Below, one piece after another: positions 29,374-34,405 of a stretch of DNA of 34,405 bases. A program made the translations under genes and the position numbers. A model generated the notes under the pieces. It was not told the origin of the DNA. It did not search any database and saw only the letters and a list, made by a program, of their open reading frames with translations. Origin of the DNA: a virus; IMG/VR virus record IMGVR_UViG_3300043419_000572, positions 1 through 34,405 of that record; one strand, given 5' to 3'. The first letter of the stretch is position 1, and every line of letters starts with the position of its first letter.

Positions 29374-29523
29374 ATGGGTGCAATCATTGGCATTTTGTGT
29401 TTCATCGCCTGGTTGACCCATGTCTTTACCTGTTTTGCGGGTGGGATGTGGGGGTTCTTACTGGCTGGCGCGATCTTTTTCCCGCTTGGCATTCTCCACG
29501 GGTTCTACCTGTGGTTTGCATAA
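29374..29523 (+). CDS. Membrane microprotein (49 residues)
   Basis: ATG follows TAAGGGGCCATT. Two hydrophobic stretches (GAIIGILCFIAWL and GGMWGFLLAGAIFFPLGI, ending HGFYLWFA) give two predicted membrane helices joined by a short THVFTCF turn. The pattern MWGFLxAGxxFFPxGIxHGxxxWF recurs in small phage membrane proteins of unknown role. It lies in the early recombination operon, 9 bp from each neighbour, so it is not part of the late lysis cassette. Confidence 0.75.
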   Translation: MGAIIGILCFIAWLTHVFTCFAGGMWGFLLAGAIFFPLGILHGFYLWFA

Positions 29524-29532
29524 GGGGGCGCT

Positions 29533-30045
29533 ATGCAGTTGGATTTTTTTGGTGATGCTGAACACTACCTGGCGCAACTGAAAACCAACTGGCGGGCCAC
29601 CATTGAAAGCGACGGGGGCCACTGCCCCTGTTGCGACAAGTGGGGCAAGATTTCCCCCTTCACCATCACTGAAACACACGCGCTGGCGCTGCTATGGCTG
29701 TCCAGGGCGCCGTGTGACGGTGACGGCTGGGTGGATGTCCCGCCAATTGCACCAGCCTGGATGCTGCGCGGCAAAAACTACACGACCATGGCCAAGTGGG
29801 GTCTGATCGAACAAGGTGGCCATGACGACAAATCAAAGCGGTCGGACGGGTTCTGGCGCGTGACGGCCAAGGGGCTGCATTTCCTTTGCGGAACCACCAC
29901 CGTGCCGCGCAAGGCTTTCATTTACAACAACCAAGTGCAAGGCTGGTCGGACGAATGCGTGTCGTTCAGGGATTGCTTTGGCCGTCATTTTGATTATGCT
30001 GACGTGATGGCCGACAACTTCAATTTGAACGGGATCAAACTATGA
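29533..30045 (+). CDS. Winged-helix-like protein with Cys pair, unknown function
   Basis: 170 residues. CPCCDKWGKISPFTITETHA resembles a zinc-knuckle followed by a helix; then ALALLWLSRAPCDGDGWVDV and TTMAKWGLIEQGGHDDKSKR, with the latter followed by SDGFWRVTAKGLHFL, look like a winged-helix domain used to bind DNA. These proteins are frequent at the ends of phage early operons. It overlaps the next gene by 4 bp (ATGA). A regulatory role is a fair inference but not shown. Confidence 0.75.
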   Translation: MQLDFFGDAEHYLAQLKTNWRATIESDGGHCPCCDKWGKISPFTITETHALALLWLSRAPCDGDGWVDVPPIAPAWMLRGKNYTTMAKWGLIEQGGHDDKSKRSDGFWRVTAKGLHFLCGTTTVPRKAFIYNNQVQGWSDECVSFRDCFGRHFDYADVMADNFNLNGIKL

Positions 30046-30317
30046 ACAAAAACGAAATGGAATTGGACATGATGGTGGCCGACTTGGAACACGAAAACCG
30101 GCTGCTGCGGGCCAGGAATGAACGGCTGGAAACAGAAAAAACCGATTGGGTTTGTCCATTCTGCTACGCGACCAAATGCGAAACGCCTGGCGAATGCAAA
30201 AGCCTGGCGATCCGCAACCAGGTGCTGGAGGAAGTCGCCAAGGAATTCGACAAAATGAAAGTCCTGGGCGACACCGCGGCGTCGTTTGCGGTGTTCGTCA
30301 GGAACATGAAACGTTAA
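30042..30317 (+). CDS. Coiled-coil protein with Cys cluster, end of the rightward operon
   Basis: 91 residues. The N-terminal half is a coiled coil (MVADLEHENRLLRARNERLE) and the middle has Cys residues in WVCPFCYATKCETPGECKSL, a probable zinc site. Helices with an LEEVAKEFDKMK segment follow. Its stop codon overlaps the stop of the convergent endolysin gene by 4 bp, so the two operons meet tail to tail here with no obvious terminator between. Confidence 0.7.
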   Translation: MNKNEMELDMMVADLEHENRLLRARNERLETEKTDWVCPFCYATKCETPGECKSLAIRNQVLEEVAKEFDKMKVLGDTAASFAVFVRNMKR

Positions 30318-30751
30318 ACGAACGGCCTGGTTCCGGCCTTGTCGATAATCAGGGCTTGCTTACGCGGTGCGGTCGAATCAGTGTTGGGTACGCTGATATG
30401 TGTCCAACGGTCAAACTCGCGAATCACCTGGTCGAACCCGATGCCGCTGGCCACGATCTTTCGCACCACTTCGTCGGGCGTCATGCCTGGCACACGGAAG
30501 TCGGCAGCGCATCCAATCCGGTGCTGGCTGGTGTCTCGGCTGCCCACCGCGTCGTTCACCTTTTTTGTCCGCAGCCCCGACGAAATCATTATGGGCTTGC
30601 CGCCCAGCACAACCTTGACTTGCTCCAGGAAGTCAGCCAGGCGCGTCAGGTTGGCCAGTTCCTGGTCGTTGGGGCTGTTGTCCCACCCGTTGCGCTCGGC
30701 TGTTTCGGATGCGGTCAATTCTTCCAGCGTGAAATGTGGCGTCAGGTTCAT
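30314..30751 (-). CDS. Endolysin, peptidase M15 (D-Ala-D-Ala carboxypeptidase-like)
   Basis: 145 residues. LTPHFTLEELTASETAERNG is the typical Peptidase_M15_3 start; His77, Asp84 (SQHRIGCAADF) and His118 (WTHIS) are the zinc ligands and Glu112 is the probable catalytic residue. It cuts peptide cross-links in peptidoglycan. There is no signal sequence, so it depends on the holin encoded immediately upstream, with which it overlaps by 4 bp (ATGA). It is the last gene of the leftward unit as read around the circle. Confidence 0.92.
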   Translation of the reverse strand: MNLTPHFTLEELTASETAERNGWDNSPNDQELANLTRLADFLEQVKVVLGGKPIMISSGLRTKKVNDAVGSRDTSQHRIGCAADFRVPGMTPDEVVRKIVASGIGFDQVIREFDRWTHISVPNTDSTAPRKQALIIDKAGTRPFV

Positions 30752-31158
30752 TTTTTGCCCTTCATGTCAACGATTTTTTCCAATGTGCGGCCACCAAAGT
30801 AAAACGACATCACCAGCATTCCCCACTGGCCCAGCAGCGTGACGTATTCCTCGTTTGCGTTGTAGCCGAATGCCGACATCATGGCAAACACAAAGTAGCC
30901 CACAAAGATGGCCACCAGGGTCATGGGCCGGATGTTTTTGGACAGCCAGGAATCCGACGACATATCGGCTTTCAGGCGGTCGGTCAGGTTGTTTTGCTCG
31001 GTCTTGTACAGGTCGGTGTCGTTGGCCATCTTGGCCAGTTCGCCGTCCTGGGCCATCTTGGCCAGTTCCAGTTGCGCCTTGGCTTTGGCTTCGGGATCGG
31101 GAATCAGTTTGTCGATCAGCTTCCCACCGACATTCAACAATGCGTCAAGTGCAAACAT
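30748..31158 (-). CDS. Holin, GTA-type 3TM family
   Basis: 136 residues. The N-terminal LIDKLIPDPEAKAKAQLELA is the hallmark of the GTA_holin_3TM family. A helical linker is followed by hydrophobic helices (MTLVAIFVGYFVFAMMSAFG and VTLLGQWGMLVMSFYFGG) and a short basic tail. It forms the membrane lesion that releases the M15 endolysin. It overlaps both neighbours by 1-4 bases, as usual in lysis cassettes. Confidence 0.9.
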   Translation of the reverse strand: MFALDALLNVGGKLIDKLIPDPEAKAKAQLELAKMAQDGELAKMANDTDLYKTEQNNLTDRLKADMSSDSWLSKNIRPMTLVAIFVGYFVFAMMSAFGYNANEEYVTLLGQWGMLVMSFYFGGRTLEKIVDMKGKK

Positions 31159-31466
31159 TATTTTTTCTCCAGCCTGGTTTCAATGATCGCAATTTTTTGG
31201 CGATTGTGCTGAATATCGTCGCGGTTCTTTTGGATTTCAGCGGAAAGGTCTTGTCGCAGCCGTTCACGCGCCAATTCCGCGCCGGTGTTGGTGGCTTGCT
31301 TGTTGTCGCTGGTCACAACCAAGCTGATCTTGCTGTTCAAAATCGTTACTTCATGGCTCAGACTAGATAGCGCCGTCATCAGGTACACCACGCACGAAAA
31401 CAACAACGGGAGGATGGCAAACGTGATCTTTTCAATCAACGCGCCTTTTGCGGATTCTTCGCTCAT
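31158..31466 (-). CDS. Lysis-cassette protein with N-terminal TM helix and coiled coil
   Basis: 102 residues: a short N-terminal cytoplasmic part, a TM helix (ITFAILPLLFSCVVYLMTAL, residues about 14-33), then a long coiled coil with ELARERLRQDLSAEIQKNRD. This topology (N-in, coiled coil outside) is that of an inner-membrane spanin such as Rz, and the place next to the holin is right. There is no visible Rz1-type lipoprotein gene, so a spanin role is only a candidate. Confidence 0.65.
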   Translation of the reverse strand: MSEESAKGALIEKITFAILPLLFSCVVYLMTALSSLSHEVTILNSKISLVVTSDNKQATNTGAELARERLRQDLSAEIQKNRDDIQHNRQKIAIIETRLEKK

Positions 31467-31467
31467 T

Positions 31468-31710
31468 TCAATGCCCTTTCATCCAACTGATTGCAAACCC
31501 TACGGCGCTGGAAATGAACGACACAAACGCCATTCCAGCCCAAAAGCCCCCGCGGCCCTGGTTGGCCAGCGCCACCAGCTTTTCCAGGTTGCTTTCCATC
31601 TTGTCCATTTTCTTTTCCATGTCGTCAAACCGGCGCTCGTAGTTTTGAACCTTTTCCCACAACACGCCATATTTGACCGGATCAATTCCGGATTCTTCAA
31701 ACTGCGCCAT
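31468..31710 (-). CDS. XhlA-like holin-associated protein
   Basis: 80 residues from the ATG at 31708-31710, with GGAAAG upstream; longer frames start inside the 865-residue gene. A coiled coil (YERRFDDMEKKMDKMESNLE) is followed by a C-terminal membrane helix (WAGMAFVSFISSAVGFAIS). This is the arrangement of XhlA/haemolysin-type phage lysis proteins, which help the holin and endolysin. It is the first gene of the lysis cassette and lies one base from the stop of the ejection protein gene. Confidence 0.75.
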   Translation of the reverse strand: MAQFEESGIDPVKYGVLWEKVQNYERRFDDMEKKMDKMESNLEKLVALANQGRGGFWAGMAFVSFISSAVGFAISWMKGH

Positions 31711-31711
31711 T

Positions 31712-34309
31712 TCACTTTCCTTGTCGGCTAATTTCATCAAGGGTACTTCCCGCGCCTGGCTCAAGTGCTTCCCTGGCAAATCTTTTTTCTTTGCTTGACT
31801 GAATTTTTTGCCTGACGATGGTTCCGGCTGGAATTCCAAATTTACCCAAACCAACCACGTTACCGGCTTGCTCGGCTTTATTGGCCAAGTAGCCAACCAC
31901 GCTGTTGGAATTGTTGACAAACGATCCACGGGGCTGGAATTGCGTGTACCCAGCCACGTTGCCAAGGGTACGTAATTTCAACTGGCTTTCAGGGTCAAAA
32001 ATGGCCCCAAAATTCTTTACGTCATCCAATTGTTTTACGGCCTTGTTGTAGTTGGCTTGGCTGAAGTTGCCTTCGCCATCAATGATGCCCGCTTTGTCTG
32101 ACAAGTAATTGATGGTTCCGGCTTTGATGTGCTGGTGGCCTAACGAATCACGACCCAAAGTGTCAATCATCGTGTTGATGTTTTTGTTCACGCCGTTGAT
32201 GACAAACTTGTTGAAATACTTGTCAGCGGGTACGGCATCAGTGACTGCGGCTTTATAAGCTGGGTCTTTTTTCAACGCATCAAAACGGGCTTTGGCCAAA
32301 TCACGCGCTTTGTCTGCAACGGGTTTAAGCGCCGCAGCTTCGCCTTTTAACGGCAAATTTTCCATTGCTTCGCGAATTACACCCACGGCAAATTCTCTGT
32401 TTCCATCACCAGCTCGCGCTGCTTTTCGCCCTTCGGCAGCCAGGTTGGTTCGCAATGCTTCAAATTGCTCAAACGTCATCGGCTCGCCTTCGCGAAACCT
32501 TTTCAAATCAGCAGCAATTTCCGGCGGCACAAAATTGGTTTTCAATTTTTTAGCCAACATTTCATCAGCATTGCGAACAATGGCTTGTCCATCAACGGGG
32601 AATTGCCCGCCGTTGGCGTCTTCCAGGGCTTTGTATGCTGCGCCAATTTCAATGTTGCGCGTTTCATCCAACGCTTTGTAGGCGTCAATCAACGCATCGC
32701 TGGAATCAATGGTTTTGGTTGTAAACACATCAGGCGACGTAAGTTCACGACGCTTTTGCAAGTTATCCACCAACAACTGGTTTTGTTCTTTGATTCGGTT
32801 TGCCAGCGATGGCTGGCTGCCACGCAAATTCTGCTCTTTAGATAGTTGTATTACGTCACCAGTTGCCTGACCTTTTAACAGTCGAACCGGAACATCCAAA
32901 GAATCAGCTTCTAAGTGACGCAACACCGCGGGCATATTTGCTTTGTCCAACGGCATATTGCCGTACAACTTTTGGAATTCGTCCGTGGCACTTGTCAAAG
33001 CCTGGCGCACGATGGTTGCGTCCGGCGTGGCTGCTGCGCCCGCGCTTACGCGGCCAGGGGCTGGTGGAACGGCCTGTGGCGGCACGGGAACGCTTGGGGC
33101 TGTGGGTTGGCCTGGGCCGCCCAACGTTGGCGCCCTACGCGGCACTCTGGTGGTTCCTGGCGCTATTGCCTCAACGGTCGCACCAACGCCGCGCTGAACG
33201 GCTGCGGGTGTGACGTCCTTGGTGGCTTGCAAAACCTTGCCGCCAGCTTGCTGCACGGCTTGGCCAGCCAGGCCAACTTCGCGCTGCACGGTCTTGCTGA
33301 ACGGGGCCGCGGTCAAGCCCAATTCCATGTAGTACTGCACTTCCTGTTTGGGCATACCCGTTTTTTGGGCAATCCAATCGGCGCCTTTGTCCACGTTCTC
33401 GCCAATAAACTGCATGATGCGTTGGCTGGCTTCGCCTTTGTACTCCGGCGTTTCAGTGACGCCAAAGGCTTTGCCAAACGGTTTGTCGATGGCGCTGACA
33501 ACTTTGCCCTTGGTCGCTTCGGCTTGCTCTGGTGTTTGGCCCATGGCACGGGCGCCCGCATATGTGGCCATGCCAGCCACGCCAGGAACAACGCCCGCAA
33601 CCGTGTCGGCCAGGGCAGCACTGGATCGCAAAAACGACGTGACCTTGGTGGCCACTTTGCCTTTGGGGGGCGGCTCGTTGAATGCGTCGGCCACCGCAGC
33701 GTTCACCGCGTCGGGTTTCATCAAGTCGTCAACGCTCAATTGGCCAGGGGTCGCGCTGGGGGTTGCGTCGGCTTTGCCGGTGTGGCCAAACACGGCCTTG
33801 CGGCCACTTTCCATTTGCGTGATGCCAGCGGCCAATTGCTGGCGCACCAACGGGCTGTCCAGGTCAATCGTCTGTTTGGGATCAAGCCCCGTCACGCGGG
33901 CGACATGGGCGATATATGCCTTGGTGTCGTTTTCGTTGGGCGGCGCCCAGGTCGAAATCACGCCTTCCAGCGTGTTGATGCCTTTGCGCTTGTAACCCTT
34001 TAGGTTTTTGTCCAGCGCGGCCAAGCCTTCTTCCATGCTGCCGTATTCGGCCAACTTGCCACCAGGCATCAATGCGCCTGGATTGTTCGTGCGAATTGGC
34101 GCCGGTGTTTTGGGCTGGGCCATTGTCGGTGCGGCGGCTTCTTTTGCCGTCGGGAATCTTACGTCAACCGCAACATTTCGGCCCTCGTTTGTCTGGACGT
34201 TGAATGTCGGGGTTGCTGGCGCTGGCCGTGCCGTTGGCTTGATCTTCACGCCAAGGGCATCACCCACCGCGGCATCAATTTGGGCGGGGTCGAACATTTC
34301 AGTAGCCAT
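31712..34309 (-). CDS. Gp16-like ejection protein with peptidoglycan-hydrolase domain
   Basis: 865 residues. Residues about 70-170 (IRTNNPGALMPGGKLAEYGS, MEEGLAALDKNLKGYKRKG, then WAPPNENDTKAYI) match the virion peptidoglycan-hydrolase domain common in ejection proteins of podoviruses. A Pro/Ala-rich N-terminus and a hydrophobic Gly/Ala segment near 230-260 (DTVAGVVPGVAGMATYAG) follow, then long helical stretches and a basic C-terminus. P22 gp16 is 609 residues, so this one is longer and carries its own wall-degrading domain. Its ATG overlaps the stop of the gp20-like gene across the genome junction, giving the order gp7-gp20-gp16. Confidence 0.8.
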   Translation of the reverse strand: MATEMFDPAQIDAAVGDALGVKIKPTARPAPATPTFNVQTNEGRNVAVDVRFPTAKEAAAPTMAQPKTPAPIRTNNPGALMPGGKLAEYGSMEEGLAALDKNLKGYKRKGINTLEGVISTWAPPNENDTKAYIAHVARVTGLDPKQTIDLDSPLVRQQLAAGITQMESGRKAVFGHTGKADATPSATPGQLSVDDLMKPDAVNAAVADAFNEPPPKGKVATKVTSFLRSSAALADTVAGVVPGVAGMATYAGARAMGQTPEQAEATKGKVVSAIDKPFGKAFGVTETPEYKGEASQRIMQFIGENVDKGADWIAQKTGMPKQEVQYYMELGLTAAPFSKTVQREVGLAGQAVQQAGGKVLQATKDVTPAAVQRGVGATVEAIAPGTTRVPRRAPTLGGPGQPTAPSVPVPPQAVPPAPGRVSAGAAATPDATIVRQALTSATDEFQKLYGNMPLDKANMPAVLRHLEADSLDVPVRLLKGQATGDVIQLSKEQNLRGSQPSLANRIKEQNQLLVDNLQKRRELTSPDVFTTKTIDSSDALIDAYKALDETRNIEIGAAYKALEDANGGQFPVDGQAIVRNADEMLAKKLKTNFVPPEIAADLKRFREGEPMTFEQFEALRTNLAAEGRKAARAGDGNREFAVGVIREAMENLPLKGEAAALKPVADKARDLAKARFDALKKDPAYKAAVTDAVPADKYFNKFVINGVNKNINTMIDTLGRDSLGHQHIKAGTINYLSDKAGIIDGEGNFSQANYNKAVKQLDDVKNFGAIFDPESQLKLRTLGNVAGYTQFQPRGSFVNNSNSVVGYLANKAEQAGNVVGLGKFGIPAGTIVRQKIQSSKEKRFAREALEPGAGSTLDEISRQGK

Positions 34310-34405
34310 TACTGCCCCTTAATCAATTGCTGCATTCTGCCGATGTTGTCTGTCAGGCGCTTGTAACCAGGCGTGTTCGGGCCACCGGCTGCTTTGACAA
34401 CTTCG
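34309..34405 (-). CDS. C-terminal end of the gp20-like ejection protein (joins bases 1-1436)
   Basis: Read on the minus strand from 34405, the frame that continues from base 1 encodes EVVKAAGGPNTPGYKRLTDN then IGRMQQLIKGQ and a TAA stop at 34311-34309. The TAA shares its last base with the ATG of the 865-residue gene (TAATG), the same kind of junction seen elsewhere on this strand. The other two frames lack such a fit. The split of the gene is an artefact of where the circular sequence was opened. Confidence 0.8.
   Translation of the reverse strand, partial: EVVKAAGGPNTPGYKRLTDNIGRMQQLIKGQ

Noticed and set aside
28279-29421. Minus-strand open frames opposite erf, exonuclease and SSB-like genes
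   Set aside because: The plus-strand genes carry diagnostic motifs and ribosome binding sites; the minus frames do not.
30300-30345. Possible bidirectional terminator where the two operons converge
   Set aside because: Only a GGCC/GGCC pairing without a T-run is seen, and it lies inside the endolysin coding sequence.
32915-34003. Long plus-strand open frame (362 codons)
   Set aside because: It is a shadow opposite the 865-residue ejection gene; the translation is His/Arg/Trp-rich and resembles no protein, and neighbouring genes are all on the minus strand.
1-34405. tRNA genes, CRISPR arrays, insertion sequences, integrase or attachment sites
   Set aside because: None recognised on either strand; almost all of the sequence is accounted for by closely packed phage genes.

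Overview
This window looks like one complete, circularly closed genome of a P22-like podovirus (Caudoviricetes, short-tailed, headful-type head and tail genes). The evidence is a full set of P22-type parts in P22-like order: GP3-like small terminase, large terminase, 700+ residue portal, scaffold, P22-type coat, gp4-like and gp10-like tail accessory factors, and gp7/gp20/gp16-like ejection proteins. The last gene on the left edge runs off base 1 in frame and resumes in frame at base 34405, so the two ends join. Protein resemblances (small conserved ORFs, YdaU/DUF1376 initiator, GTA-type holin) and the moderately GC-rich codon use suggest a betaproteobacterial, probably Burkholderiales, host. 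That host call is inference.

Layout. A divergent control region at about 26.36-26.49 kb splits the genome. Leftward (minus strand) come a Cro-like repressor, a replication module (DUF1376 initiator containing a 7-bp repeat array, and a lambda P-like protein), small accessory genes, a nin-like nuclease/recombination group (PD-(D/E)xK nuclease, NinB, zinc ribbon, DUF1364/HNH nuclease), a terminator, a DUF5856-like protein, a zeta-toxin-like kinase cassette, a Cys-rich protein, a GroES homologue, small basic proteins and the terminases. Then follow portal, scaffold, coat, a head-fibre-like protein, a strong terminator, four large receptor-binding or fibre proteins (10.6-13.1, 8.1-10.2, 6.7-8.1 and 5.5-6.7 kb), tail accessory factors and ejection proteins. 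Crossing the junction, this strand ends with the 865-residue ejection/peptidoglycan-hydrolase protein and a lysis cassette (XhlA-like, TM/coiled-coil protein, holin, M15 endolysin) that stops at 30314.

Rightward (plus strand, 26.49-30.32 kb) is a compact early operon driven by two similar promoters. It holds several small unknown proteins, then an Erf single-strand annealing protein, a YqaJ exonuclease and an SSB-like protein with an acidic tail, i.e. a complete recombination module, and ends with a membrane microprotein and two Cys-containing proteins.

The arrangement is lambdoid (a PL-like recombination arm and a PR-like replication/late arm), but I see no CI repressor, integrase, excisionase, helicase or polymerase. 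The phage therefore probably uses host DnaB and polymerase and is either strictly lytic or has an unrecognised lysogeny control. The least ordinary parts are the zeta-like kinase cassette, the phage GroES, the overlapping promoter palindrome with its duplicated copy, the iteron-like array inside the initiator gene, the two genes overlapping for about 257 bp at 24.2-24.4 kb, and the insertion domain in the gp4-like protein.
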